A DNA stretch of 64,000 nucleotides from Streptomonospora litoralis (GTDB taxonomy: Bacteria; Actinomycetota; Actinomycetes; Streptosporangiales; Streptosporangiaceae): positions 1,917,101 to 1,981,100 of the forward strand of contig NZ_CP036455.1 in the NCBI RefSeq assembly GCF_004323735.1, given 5' to 3'. Shown here piece by piece: positions 8,197 to 17,254 of this stretch. The position numbers and the translations under genes were made by a program. The notes below the pieces were generated by a model. That model had not been told where the DNA came from. It ran no database searches and saw nothing but the letters and a program-made list of their open reading frames with translations. The stretch's first letter is position 1; each line of letters starts with the position of its first letter.

Positions 8197-10515
8197 ATGT
8201 CACATCCCCCTGCCCGCCGAGCATTGCTCCGGCGGTTCGCCCGCGCATCGGCCGCGGGCTGCGCACTGGTTCTAGGAGCGGGCGTGCTCAGCGTGTCCAC
8301 TCCCGCCGCAGCGGCCGAAGGCTGCGAAGTCGACTACACCGTCAACGAGTGGAACAGCGGTTTCACCGCCGGCGTCGAGATCACGAACCTCGGCGACGCC
8401 ATCGACGGCTGGACCCTGGAATGGGATTTCCCCGGGAGCCAGGAGATCACCGGGGCCTGGAACGCCGAGACCAGCCAGTCCGGCTCCACGGCCACCGCCG
8501 AGAACGTCTCCTACAACGCCGGAATCCCCACCGACGGGACGGCGTCGTTCGGCTTCCAGGCCACCCACTCCGGCGACAACCCCGCGCCGGAGAGCTTCAC
8601 CCTCAACGGCACCGTCTGCGACGGCAGTACCGACGGCGGTGGCGGCGACGACGGTGACGGCGGCGACGACGGCAACGGTGGCGGCGACGACGGCAACGGC
8701 GACGACGGCGACCAGCAGCCCCAGCCGTCCGGCTCGCCGGAGGGCTGGGCGTCGCAGAACGGCGGCACCACCGGAGGCGCCGGCGGCGAGACGGTGACCG
8801 TCAGCAGCGCCGACGCCCTCACCGAGGCCCTGCAGAGCAGCGGACCGACCGTCGTGCGCCTGGACGGCAGCGTCGACCTCGACGGAATGAACGACATCGT
8901 CTCGGACAAGACGCTGATCGGCGTCGGCTCCGACGCCGAGATCACCGGCGGCGGGCTCGACATCGACGAGGCCCACAACGTCATCGTGCGCAACATCGCT
9001 TTCTCCGACTGGGGCGACGACGCCATCAACGTCCAGGAGGGCTCCACCAACGTCTGGATCGACCACAACAGCTTCACCGGTGGCTCCGACGGCGCCGTGG
9101 ACATCAAGCGCGAGTCCGACTACATCACCGTCTCGTGGAACCACGTCTACGACCACGGCAAGTCCATGCTGCTGGGCCACTCCGACGGCCACACCGAGGA
9201 CGAGGGCCACCTGCGGGTGAGCTACCACCACAACTTCTTCGACGGCTCCGGTAGCCGCCACCCGCGCGTGCGCTTCGGCGAGACCGTGCACGTCTACAAC
9301 AACTACTACCGTGACAACGCCGAGTACGGCGTGGCCTCGACCATGGGCGCCGGTGTACTGGTCGAGGGCAACTACTTCGAGAACGTCGACAACCCCACCC
9401 ACGTGGGATACGCCGACTCCGACGACGGCCGCCTGGTCGTCCGCGACAACGTCTTCGACAACTCCGGTGACCCCGAGACGGCCGGCAGCGTGGCCGAGGT
9501 GCCCTACTCCTACGACCTCGACTCCGCCCAGGACGTGCCCGGCATCGTCACCTCCGGAGCCGGCCCCGGCAACGTCGACGACACCGGCGGCGGCGACACC
9601 GGCGGCGACGACGGCGGCAACGGTGACGGTGACGGGAACGACGACGGCGGATCCGACCCGCAGCCCTCCGCCGAGCTGGAAGGCTGGGCGACCCGGAACG
9701 GCGGCACCACCGGCGGCGCCGGGGGCGAAACCGTGACCGTCAGCAGCTCCGGCGCCCTGCTCGACGCGCTGCAGAGCAGCGGACCCACCGTCGTCCGCCT
9801 GGACGGCAGCGTCGACCTCTCCGGAATGAACGACGTGGCCTCCGACAAGACGCTGATCGGCGTCGGCTCCGACGCCACGGTCACCGGCGGAGGGTTCGAC
9901 CTGAACGGTGTCAGCAACGTCGTCATCCGCAACATCAACTTCGACGACTGGGACGACGACGCGATCAACGTCCAGGAGAGCACGACCAACGTCTGGATCG
10001 ACCACAACAGCTTCGGCACGGGCTCGGACGGCGCCGTGGACATCAAGCGCGAGTCCGACTTCATCACCGTCTCCTGGAACTACGCTCAGGACCACGACCA
10101 CGTGATGCTGCTGGGCCACTCCGACGACCACACCGAGGACGAGGGCCACCTGCGGGTGAGCTACCACCACAACCACTTCGACGGCACCTACAGCCGCCAC
10201 CCGCGGGTGCGCTTCGGCGAGCCGGTGCACGTCTACAACAACTACTACGACGGCGTCGACACCGGTGTGGCCTCCACACAGGGCGCGGGCGTGCTGGTCG
10301 AAGGCAACTACTTCCAGGACGTCGCCCACCCGACGCTGGAGGGCTACGGCTCCTCCAGCGACGGCCGGGTCGAGCTGAACGGCAACGTCTTCGACAACTC
10401 CGGCGAGCCCGAGAGCTCCGGCGGCGTCGCCGAGGTGCCCTACTCCTACGACCTCGACTCCGCCCAGGACGTGCCCGGCATCGTCAGCGGCGGAGCCGGA
10501 ACCGGAAACATCTGA
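8197..10515 (+). CDS. Secreted pectate lyase: CBM2 plus two tandem PL1 domains
   Basis: The 772-residue protein is exported. It has a twin-arginine-poor but basic N-terminus, a hydrophobic core and a cleavage site after PAAAA (residue 40). A CBM2 cellulose-binding module spans about 43-141, with Cys43 and Cys141 as its disulfide. Then come a Gly/Asp linker, PL1 domain 1 (about 182-460), a second Gly/Asp linker, and PL1 domain 2 (about 491-772). Both PL1 copies carry WIDHNSF, DGAVDIKRESD and RHPRVRFGE, the calcium and catalytic-arginine region of the family. The copies are nearly identical even at DNA level. Role: calcium-dependent beta-elimination of pectate while anchored to cellulose. The start is fixed by AGGAGGT 10 bases before the ATG at 8197. 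Confidence 0.94.
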   Translation: MSHPPARRALLRRFARASAAGCALVLGAGVLSVSTPAAAAEGCEVDYTVNEWNSGFTAGVEITNLGDAIDGWTLEWDFPGSQEITGAWNAETSQSGSTATAENVSYNAGIPTDGTASFGFQATHSGDNPAPESFTLNGTVCDGSTDGGGGDDGDGGDDGNGGGDDGNGDDGDQQPQPSGSPEGWASQNGGTTGGAGGETVTVSSADALTEALQSSGPTVVRLDGSVDLDGMNDIVSDKTLIGVGSDAEITGGGLDIDEAHNVIVRNIAFSDWGDDAINVQEGSTNVWIDHNSFTGGSDGAVDIKRESDYITVSWNHVYDHGKSMLLGHSDGHTEDEGHLRVSYHHNFFDGSGSRHPRVRFGETVHVYNNYYRDNAEYGVASTMGAGVLVEGNYFENVDNPTHVGYADSDDGRLVVRDNVFDNSGDPETAGSVAEVPYSYDLDSAQDVPGIVTSGAGPGNVDDTGGGDTGGDDGGNGDGDGNDDGGSDPQPSAELEGWATRNGGTTGGAGGETVTVSSSGALLDALQSSGPTVVRLDGSVDLSGMNDVASDKTLIGVGSDATVTGGGFDLNGVSNVVIRNINFDDWDDDAINVQESTTNVWIDHNSFGTGSDGAVDIKRESDFITVSWNYAQDHDHVMLLGHSDDHTEDEGHLRVSYHHNHFDGTYSRHPRVRFGEPVHVYNNYYDGVDTGVASTQGAGVLVEGNYFQDVAHPTLEGYGSSSDGRVELNGNVFDNSGEPESSGGVAEVPYSYDLDSAQDVPGIVSGGAGTGNI

Positions 10516-10562
10516 CCCTTTCACCCGGGTCCGCTCCGCGCCCCCAGGGAGCGGCCCCTCCG

Positions 10563-10590
10563 GCGGGGTCCGCCTTCGGGCGGGCCCCGC
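10563..10590 (+). terminator. Intrinsic terminator of the pectate lyase gene
   Basis: A 12-bp stem (one G-T pair) closed by a TTCG tetraloop (10575-10578) and followed by TTT, 47 bases after the stop codon. Confidence 0.85.
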
Positions 10591-10676
10591 TTTCCAGCGC
10601 CCTGCGCAGGGCCCTCGACGGTGCGGACACCCGCCGACCAGGATTGACGCGAAACCCTCCGGGGTAAGCGCCGGGT

Positions 10677-12185
10677 GTGGCAGCCGCGAACGACCGGGCA
10701 CCGCTGTGGCTCTTCGGCGACCAGCTGGGGCCGCACTTCCACAGCGCGCGCGGACTACGCGACCGCGAAGTGCTGCTGGTGGTCTCGCGCCGCGCGCTCG
10801 CCCGCCACCGCTACCATCGCCAGAAACTGCACCTGGTGCTGTCGGCGATGCGGCACCTGGCCGCTGAGCTGGGCGAGCGGGCCACGCTCATCGAGGACGA
10901 CACCTACCGCGCCGCACTGCGCAGGTTCGGTCGGCCGGTCGCCGTCCACGAGCCCGGCTCGCACGCCGCCGCCCGCCTGGTTCGCGAGCTCCACCGGGAC
11001 GGACTCGTCTGCGCGGTACTGCCCACCGCCGGTTTCGCTCTGTCGCGCGCCGAGTTCGAGCGCTGGGTCGGCGACCGCCGCTCGCCGCGCATGGAGGACT
11101 TCTACCGCGCCCAGCGCCGACGCTTCGACGTGCTGATGGCCGACGACGGCACCCCGCAGGGCGGCGAGTGGAACTACGACCGCGACAACCGCGCCGCCCC
11201 GCCGCGCCACCGCAGCACCCTCGGCGTGCCCGGGCCGTGGAACCCCGTCGAGGACGGGATCGACGACCGGGTCCGCCGCGACCTGGACCGCATGAGCGCA
11301 CAAGGTGCGATCGACCCCGTCGGACGCGACGGCCCGCGCCGCTTCGCCGCCACCCGAGCCGAGGCGCAGCGCGCGCTGCGGCGGTTCCTTGGGCGCCGCC
11401 TGCCCGACTTCGGGCCCTACCAGGACGCGATGCTGCACGACGACTGGGCGATGTCGCACGCCCTGCTCTCGGTCCCGTTGAACCTGGGCCTGCTCGATCC
11501 GCTCACCGTGGTCCGCAAGGCGGAGCGGGAGTACACCGAGGGACGGGCGCCGCTCAACTCCGTCGAGGGCTTCGTCCGCCAGGTGCTGGGCTGGCGCGAG
11601 TACATCTGGCAGCTCTACTGGCACCTCGGCCCCGACTACACCCGCAGCAACGTCCTCGACGCCCGCACCCCGCTACCGGAGTGGTGGCGCGACCCCGAAC
11701 CCGACGCGGTGGAGGCGGCCTGCCTGAGCGCCGCCCTCGCCGGAGTGCGCGACCGCGGCTGGGTCCACCACATCCAGCGCCTGATGGTGCTGGGTAACCA
11801 CGCGCTGCAGCGCGGCTACCGGCCCGACGAGCTGAACGCCTGGTTCGCCACCGCCTTCGTCGACGGCTTCCCCTGGGTCATGCCCGCCAACGTGGTCGGG
11901 ATGAGCCAGTACGCCGACGGCGGCATCGCCGCGACCAAGCCCTACGCCTCCGGTGGCGCCTACATCCGCCGGATGAGCGACCACTGCGACCGGTGCCGCT
12001 TCGACCCGCGCGAGCGCCGGGGCGAGGCGGCCTGCCCTTTCACCGCCGGGTACTGGGCCTGGCTGCACCGCAACGCCGACCGGTTGGCGGGCAACCACCG
12101 GATGGCTCGGGCGGTCGCGTCGATGCGCCGGCTCGACGACATCGGGGCGGTCGTGGACCAGGAGGCCGCACGGCGATATGTGTGA
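10677..12185 (+). CDS. Cryptochrome/photolyase-family protein with four-Cys [4Fe-4S] motif
   Basis: The 502-residue protein belongs to the FeS-BCP/CryPro (PhrB-like) photolyases. The N-terminal Rossmann domain begins WLFGDQLGP; the C-terminal helical FAD domain contains EGFVRQVLGWREY and VMPANVVGMSQYADGG. Cysteines 349, 437, 440 and 453 match, offset by one, the cluster ligands known for Agrobacterium PhrB (350, 438, 441, 454). Role: light-driven repair of (6-4) photoproducts, or blue-light sensing. Start GTG 10677, which fits the family N-terminus. It lies close to the carotenoid genes, as photolyase genes often do in light-induced actinobacterial clusters, but is separated from them by the pectate lyase. 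Confidence 0.9.
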   Translation: MAAANDRAPLWLFGDQLGPHFHSARGLRDREVLLVVSRRALARHRYHRQKLHLVLSAMRHLAAELGERATLIEDDTYRAALRRFGRPVAVHEPGSHAAARLVRELHRDGLVCAVLPTAGFALSRAEFERWVGDRRSPRMEDFYRAQRRRFDVLMADDGTPQGGEWNYDRDNRAAPPRHRSTLGVPGPWNPVEDGIDDRVRRDLDRMSAQGAIDPVGRDGPRRFAATRAEAQRALRRFLGRRLPDFGPYQDAMLHDDWAMSHALLSVPLNLGLLDPLTVVRKAEREYTEGRAPLNSVEGFVRQVLGWREYIWQLYWHLGPDYTRSNVLDARTPLPEWWRDPEPDAVEAACLSAALAGVRDRGWVHHIQRLMVLGNHALQRGYRPDELNAWFATAFVDGFPWVMPANVVGMSQYADGGIAATKPYASGGAYIRRMSDHCDRCRFDPRERRGEAACPFTAGYWAWLHRNADRLAGNHRMARAVASMRRLDDIGAVVDQEAARRYV

Positions 12186-12345
12186 CCCTACGCCTAACTC
12201 GGCGCCGCGCGGGTACCGGCCCGTTCAGGCTGGTGGGCGCGCCGAGCTATAGGGTGGCGCAGCGTCGGTCATGCCGCCCCCTCCACAAGAGAAGCGGCCG
12301 TATGGACGGCCCGTCGAAACCCGGCAAGAAAGGTAGGCACTAGCG

Positions 12346-13893
12346 ATGTCACAACAGAACCGCGAGCAGTGGGGGACCCGAGCCGGGTTCCTGCTCGCGG
12401 CGATCGGTTCGGCCGTCGGCCTGGGGAACATCTGGCGCTTCCCCTACGTCGCCTATGACAACGGCGGCGGCGCGTTCCTGGTTCCCTATCTCGTCGCGCT
12501 GCTGACTGCCGGCATCCCCCTGCTCATCCTCGAGTACGCGATCGGGCACCGGTTCCGCGCCTCGCCGCCGGCCGCGTTCCGGCGCCTGGCCCGGCCGGCC
12601 GAGCCGCTGGGCTGGTGGCAGGTCGGGATCTGCTTCGTGATCTCGGTGTACTACGCCCTCATCGTCGCCTGGGGTATCCGCTACGCGGGCTTCTCGGTGA
12701 CCCAGGCGTGGGGCGAGCAGACCGAAGCCTTCCTGTACGAGGATTTCCTGCACGTCGCCGACGCGCCGGGCGCCATCGGCTCCTACATCCCCGGCGTCGC
12801 GCTGCCCCTGATCGGGGTGTGGATCGTGGTGCTGGTGGTGCTCGCCCTCGGCGTGCGGCGCGGCATCGAGTGGGCAAACCGCATCTTCATCCCGCTGCTG
12901 GCGGTGCTCTTCCTCATCCTGGTGGTCCAGGCGCTGTTCCTGGACGGGGCCGCGGCGGGCCTGAACGCGTTCTTCCAGCCCGACTGGTCGTCGATCACCG
13001 ACGGCAGTGTGTGGGTGGCCGCCTACGGGCAGATCTTCTTCACACTGTCGGTGGGCTTCGGCATCATGATCACCTACGCCTCCTACCTGCGCCGCAAGTC
13101 CGACCTGGCCGGTTCGGCGCTGGTCGCCGGCTTCGCCAACGGCTCGTTCGAGCTGCTCGCGGGCATCGGGGTTTTCGCGACGCTGGGCTTCATGGCAGGG
13201 GTCGAGAACGAGCCGATCAGCCAGGTCGCCACCGACGGGCTGGGTCTGGCCTTCGTGGCCTTCCCGCAGATCATCAACAACATCCCGTTCGCGCCGGGGC
13301 TGTTCGGCCTGCTGTTCTTCGTCTCGCTGGTGATCGCCGGCCTGACCTCGCTGGTGAGCATCGTCGAAGTGGTCATCTCCTCGGTGCGGGACCGCACCGG
13401 GATGAGCCGGCTGCCTGCCGTGCTGATCGTGGGCGGCCTCATCGCCGTCGTGTCGATCGCGGTCTTCCCGACCGACCAGGGCCTCTACCTGCTGGATGCG
13501 GCCGACCACTTCATCAACCAGTACGGCATCGCGCTCGCCGGCCTGGTCATCGTCGTGGTCGTTGCCTGGGGCCTGCGGCGCCTGCGGTCGCTGCGTGAGC
13601 ACACCGACGCCGTGTCCTCGGTTCCGCTGCGCGGGTGGTGGCCCGTCGCGCTGGGCGTGATCACCCCGATCGTGCTCGGCTTCATGATGTGGGACAGCCT
13701 CAGCGCCGAGTTCGCGGAGAACTACGGCGGCTACCCGACATGGTTCCTGTACGCGGCGGGCTGGGGAGTCGCGGTCGGCGTCATCGTCGTCGCCGTGCTC
13801 ATCTCGCTCATCCCGTGGAAGCGCCGCGCCGGTGACGAGGACGACAGCAACGTCACCGCCGCCGCGGCCGACGACAGTGGAAGGGGGCAGTGA
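12346..13893 (+). CDS. metP: NSS-family sodium-dependent amino acid transporter (MetP-type)
   Basis: The 515-residue integral membrane protein has about 11-12 helices and opens with the family signature GSAVGLGNIWRFPYVAYDNGGG (split by the first helix break). Ion-site residues occur further along (for example SLSVGFGIMITYASY-like region, about residue 230). NSS proteins couple sodium influx to uptake of amino acids. The tiny gene overlapping its stop is a MetS-type subunit, which points to the MetPS methionine/alanine importer type known from Corynebacterium. The C-terminal tail is acidic and polar. RBS AAAGGTAGG precedes the ATG. The substrate is inferred from the partner gene only. Confidence 0.85.
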   Translation: MSQQNREQWGTRAGFLLAAIGSAVGLGNIWRFPYVAYDNGGGAFLVPYLVALLTAGIPLLILEYAIGHRFRASPPAAFRRLARPAEPLGWWQVGICFVISVYYALIVAWGIRYAGFSVTQAWGEQTEAFLYEDFLHVADAPGAIGSYIPGVALPLIGVWIVVLVVLALGVRRGIEWANRIFIPLLAVLFLILVVQALFLDGAAAGLNAFFQPDWSSITDGSVWVAAYGQIFFTLSVGFGIMITYASYLRRKSDLAGSALVAGFANGSFELLAGIGVFATLGFMAGVENEPISQVATDGLGLAFVAFPQIINNIPFAPGLFGLLFFVSLVIAGLTSLVSIVEVVISSVRDRTGMSRLPAVLIVGGLIAVVSIAVFPTDQGLYLLDAADHFINQYGIALAGLVIVVVVAWGLRRLRSLREHTDAVSSVPLRGWWPVALGVITPIVLGFMMWDSLSAEFAENYGGYPTWFLYAAGWGVAVGVIVVAVLISLIPWKRRAGDEDDSNVTAAAADDSGRGQ

Positions 13894-13994
13894 TGTCCAC
13901 CGGAGCCATCGTGATGATGGTCATCTCCATCGTGATCGTGTGGGGCGGACTGGTGGCGGCGATCTTCAATCTGCGCCGCAACCCCGAGGAGTAA
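13893..13994 (+). CDS. metS: MetS-type small subunit of the NSS importer (33 residues)
   Basis: The ATG overlaps the transporter stop (TGATG), so it is translationally coupled to it. The product is one transmembrane helix (about residues 4-26: MSTGAIVMMVISIVIVWGGL at the start) and a short basic tail ending RRNPEE. This matches the methionine/alanine importer small-subunit family in size and tail. In Corynebacterium MetS is required for MetP activity. The preceding AAGGGGG is a good ribosome site. Confidence 0.85.
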   Translation: MSTGAIVMMVISIVIVWGGLVAAIFNLRRNPEE

Positions 13995-14041
13995 AGGCAC
14001 GAAGGGGGAGGCGGGGGCCGACCGCACCGTCCCCGCGCAAT

Positions 14042-14082
14042 CACGGCCGCCCCGGCGCCGAACCGGTGCCGGGGCGGCCGTG
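14042..14082 (+). terminator. Terminator hairpin after metPS
   Basis: A 15-bp perfect stem (14042-14056 with 14068-14082) whose loop can pair further. There is no long T run, as is usual in actinobacteria. Confidence 0.75.
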
Positions 14083-14236
14083 TGCTGTACGGGCCTCGCT
14101 GCTCGCCACCGGAATCCGGCTGATCTTGTGCAAGAATTCCGGAGCGCCGAACCGCCTCATTCGCCACGGGAGCGCCGGCCGGCGCGCGCTGTTCCGGTCC
14201 GGTTCAGGGCCATGCCGTCGACGAGGACCCCCACCT

Positions 14237-15010
14237 ATGAGCGACCCCTACGGCCACCATGCGTACCCGCCCCGGTACGGACCGGGCGCCTACGAACCCG
14301 GTGCCCACGGTCCCGGCGTTCCTGCGCCCCAAGCCCCGCCCGCACTCGCGTATCCGCAACCGGTCTACGGCGCCCCACCGCCGCCCCCGCCCGGTTACCA
14401 AGCCCCCGCGGGGTATGCGGGATATGGGCCGCCCGGTGCGCCGGAGGCGCCCCTGTCCCCGCCGCCGGCGAGCTTCGGGGCGCGCGCCGGCGCCTACCTC
14501 ATCGACCTGGTACCGGCGGCGGCGATCGCTGCCGCCGCGCTCTACGGGCCTCTCTTCCTGCTCATCTGGCTGCTGGATCCGAACAACAGCGCCACCGGGG
14601 AGAACATCGTGCTGACCTGCATCCCGCTGGCCTTCCTCCTCTCCGCCTTCTGCTCCTTCTCCTACTACTGGATCCCCCACGCCCGCAGCGGTCGGACGCT
14701 GGGCAAGCTGGTGCTGGGCATCAGGGTGATCCGGATGAAGACCGGCGAGCCGCCGTCGCTGGGCTTGTCGGCGGGGCGGCAGCTGGTCGCCCTCGCGATG
14801 GCCTCGCTGTCGTGCATCGGCCTGCTGGTGGACCTGCTGTGGCCACTGTGGGACGGGCCCCTGTGCCAGGCGCTGCACGACAAGGCCGTGGGCACGCGGG
14901 TCGTCAAGGTGCGCGGGTTGACGGCCGGTCCCTACCCGGAGCAGGAGGCCGCCTTCCACGGGCCTTCTCCCTACAGCGGGCCCGGCGGAACGGGCGGCGG
15001 CCGGTACTGA
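14237..15010 (+). CDS. RDD-family membrane protein, Pro/Gly-rich N-terminus
   Basis: The 257-residue protein begins with about 75 residues rich in Pro, Gly, Tyr and Ala. The RDD domain follows: FGARAGAYLIDLVP (the R-D pair) at about 78-91, two hydrophobic helices (about 92-112 and 123-145) and then PHARSGRTLGKLVLGIRV. A last helix is followed by the conserved LHDKAVGTRVV. RDD proteins have no single function; some are sodium/proton antiporters. A close paralogue lies 0.7 kb downstream. Start ATG 14237; the only upstream purine run is AGGAC. Confidence 0.85.
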   Translation: MSDPYGHHAYPPRYGPGAYEPGAHGPGVPAPQAPPALAYPQPVYGAPPPPPPGYQAPAGYAGYGPPGAPEAPLSPPPASFGARAGAYLIDLVPAAAIAAAALYGPLFLLIWLLDPNNSATGENIVLTCIPLAFLLSAFCSFSYYWIPHARSGRTLGKLVLGIRVIRMKTGEPPSLGLSAGRQLVALAMASLSCIGLLVDLLWPLWDGPLCQALHDKAVGTRVVKVRGLTAGPYPEQEAAFHGPSPYSGPGGTGGGRY

Positions 15011-15234
15011 CACCGAGCGGGCGCTGCCGTGCGCCGCCCGCCCGGTGCGTCGGTGCAGGGCACGGGGAGGGCGGCCCAGGCCGCAGCGATATCCGCGGTG
15101 CGCGTGGTCGGAAGCCGTTCCCCGCGGATCGGGACCAGGCCGCGCCACGAGCCTTTTCGGCCGCTACACTGCCGAACCCGGTACCGCGTCAGCGCGAGCG
15201 AACAGCGGACGTCTCAACGCGCCGGGAGGCCCCC

Positions 15235-15591
15235 ATGCAGCAAACCGAGCGGACATCGGGCGACACCGACTTTCAGGCCCACGTCGCCGCCGCATTGGCC
15301 ACCAGCCGTGAGCTCGGCCCCGAATACGACGAGCAGATCGCCGGCGGTGTGCTCGACCACGCCAAGGCCCAGAATGCCCGCGACAGGCTGGACCGCCTCC
15401 GCGCGATCCGCGACAGCAGGTACACCCGGCTGGGTACCGTAGTCGGGCTGGCCGCCGCCGGGATCGTCTGGGGCTACACGGGCAACGATGCGGCGACCTT
15501 TCCCGGGCACGACCCGTGGGCGGTGGTGGCGATCGTGGCGTCCGGCGCCCACGTCGTCCGTTCACTGGGCTTCCGGCGCCGCAAGCGCTGA
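15235..15591 (+). CDS. Small two-helix membrane protein, function unknown
   Basis: The 118-residue protein has a polar, charged N-terminal half (about 1-65, probably helical, rich in Arg/Asp/Glu) and two hydrophobic segments (about 68-80 and 94-108). It ends in a basic RRRKR tail. GGGAGG lies 8 bases before the ATG. It sits between two RDD paralogues on the same strand. I do not recognise the family. The long open frame upstream belongs to no separate gene. Confidence 0.65.
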   Translation: MQQTERTSGDTDFQAHVAAALATSRELGPEYDEQIAGGVLDHAKAQNARDRLDRLRAIRDSRYTRLGTVVGLAAAGIVWGYTGNDAATFPGHDPWAVVAIVASGAHVVRSLGFRRRKR

Positions 15592-15702
15592 GTACGAACC
15601 GCTGCGAGCGTTGCCACGCGCCGTGTCCCGGCACCTGGACGGTCGGCCGCTGCACGGCCCGCGCAGCGAGCACCCGAATCCCTGTTCCCCGTCGAGGCCG
15701 CG

Positions 15703-16374
15703 ATGAGCCATCCCCATGCGCCCCGGATACTTCCGCCTCAGCCCGGCCCGGGCCGAGGTGCGGGCGGCCCGCCGCCGCCCGGCGGTCCCGGTGGAGGCTC
15801 CGGCGGCTACGGTTACGGCTATGGACCGCTCGGAACCGGCCCCTGGGCGCCGGTCTTCCCGCCTCCGGCGGGTTACGGAGCGCGGGCGGGGGCCTACCTC
15901 CTCGACGGGTTCCTGTCGACGCTGCTGTTCACGGCGGTGTTCTTCGGTCCCTACCTGCTCTTCGCCTGGCTGGCGGCTCCGGCAGAGGATCTCGCGGTGG
16001 GGATCGGGCTGGTGGTGTCCGTGCCGGTGCTGCTCTGCCTCGCTGGATTCTTGTCTTTCGCCTACCACTGGCTGCCCCATGCGCGCAGTGGCCAGACCCC
16101 GGGCAAGCGGGTCTTCGGTATCAAGGTGGTCCGGTTGGACACCGGTCGCCCGCCTTCGCCGGGCCCAGCGGCGGGCAGGCAGCTCGTGGCGTTGGCGCTG
16201 GGCGCGGCGACCGGCATCGGCACCGTGGTGGACCTGCTGTGGCCGCTGTGGGACGAGCCGTACCGCCAGTCTGTCCACGACAAGGCGGTGGACACCCGTG
16301 TCATCCGCGTCCGCGGCGTACCCGGAACCCTTGGCGGGGAGACCGGAACCCACGCGGGGCCCGGCGGCCGGTAG
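15703..16374 (+). CDS. RDD-family membrane protein, paralogue of the gene at 14237
   Basis: The 223-residue protein has a Pro/Gly-rich leader of about 55 residues, then the RDD core: YGARAGAYLLDGF, two hydrophobic helices, PHARSGQTPGKRVFGIKVVR, a third helix (VVDLLWPLW) and VHDKAVDTRVIRV. The core is clearly homologous to the other RDD gene, so local duplication is likely. An envelope or ion-homeostasis role is possible but not shown. Confidence 0.85.
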   Translation: MSHPHAPRILPPQPGPGRGAGGPPPPGGPGGGSGGYGYGYGPLGTGPWAPVFPPPAGYGARAGAYLLDGFLSTLLFTAVFFGPYLLFAWLAAPAEDLAVGIGLVVSVPVLLCLAGFLSFAYHWLPHARSGQTPGKRVFGIKVVRLDTGRPPSPGPAAGRQLVALALGAATGIGTVVDLLWPLWDEPYRQSVHDKAVDTRVIRVRGVPGTLGGETGTHAGPGGR

Positions 16375-16564
16375 CCGCCCGCGCCTGTCCGCCCGCACGC
16401 CGTCCGGCCGGTCTTGCCGGGACTCGTTCGTCGTCGCTGTCCGTGTAGCGCTCGCTTGCGCTTTTTGCTCGCCCATGGGTTTGCGTTTTCCCAGGTGAGA
16501 TCGGCCACAGAGGGACGATGAAGGTTCATTCGTGCAACGGTCGGGAAAGAGGAGGCGATCGGCC

Positions 16565-17188
16565 ATGTACGGACAGCAGCCGGGTTACCCGCCGCCCGTA
16601 CCTCCCACCCCGCCCAGGCGCAGTTCCCCGTGGAAGTGGATCGGGCTGGGCTGCGGGGGGACCGCGGCGGTGATGGTCGGCGGCGTAGCGTGCGCCGCGG
16701 TGCTCACTGCGGGAGCCGGTGGAGGGGGAGGTGCACCTGCCGGGGAGTCGGAGGCGCCTGCGGCGGCCGAGGGGGAGTCCGAGTCCCCAGCGACTGGGCA
16801 GGAGCGCGTTCCGCTGGGCGAGGCCGGCACCGTCGGCGACTGGCAGGTGACGGTGAACGGTGTGGACACTGCGGAGAGCTACGGAGACGAGTACCTCCGC
16901 GAACAGGCGCAGGGGGTGTTCAAGATCGTCGGTCTGGATGTCGAGAACACCGGAAGCCAGGCGAACTACTTCGACTCCTCCAACGTGATCCTGCTCGACG
17001 CCGATGGCAACGAGCACTCCAGTCAGGTGACGCTCGCGTCGGAGGACGTGTTCCTGGAGCAGATCAACCCCGGCAACTCCGTGTCCGGCGAGGTCGTGTT
17101 CGACGTACCCGCCGACGCGCAGATCGAGACGGTACAGGTCGAGGACATGATGTCGCTGGACGAGCCGCTGGAGTTCGAGACCGAGTAA
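16565..17188 (+). CDS. Membrane-anchored DUF4352 (telokin-like) protein
   Basis: The 207-residue protein has a short Pro-rich cytoplasmic start, one transmembrane helix (about residues 24-50, interrupted by CGG and VACAAVL), an acidic Glu/Ala/Gly spacer, and an extracytoplasmic beta domain from about 80 onward. That domain (VPLGEAGTVGDWQVTV, VGLDVENTGSQANYF) matches DUF4352/telokin-like proteins of Gram-positive surfaces. Function is unknown in the family. The RDD genes upstream have the same Pro-rich leader style. Confidence 0.75.
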   Translation: MYGQQPGYPPPVPPTPPRRSSPWKWIGLGCGGTAAVMVGGVACAAVLTAGAGGGGGAPAGESEAPAAAEGESESPATGQERVPLGEAGTVGDWQVTVNGVDTAESYGDEYLREQAQGVFKIVGLDVENTGSQANYFDSSNVILLDADGNEHSSQVTLASEDVFLEQINPGNSVSGEVVFDVPADAQIETVQVEDMMSLDEPLEFETE

Positions 17189-17214
17189 ACGAAGAAGACG
17201 CCCCGCAGCGGCAA

Positions 17215-17249
17215 CGCCGCGCCGCAGGCGGGTGGCCCGCGGCGCGGCG
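17215..17249. terminator. Bidirectional terminator between convergent genes
   Basis: An 11-bp perfect stem (17215-17225 with 17239-17249) lies in the 66-base gap between the DUF4352 gene (+) and the acylase gene (-). Confidence 0.75.
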
Positions 17250-17254
17250 GCTCA

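Noticed and set aside
8272-10701. Long minus-strand frame opposite the pectate lyase
   Set aside because: Valine/glycine-rich shadow of the Gly/Asp-rich lyase; no start signal or family.
12186-12345. Possible SAM riboswitch before the methionine-type transporter
   Set aside because: The leader is short and no SAM-aptamer core pattern could be found; only a plain promoter-like stretch is visible.
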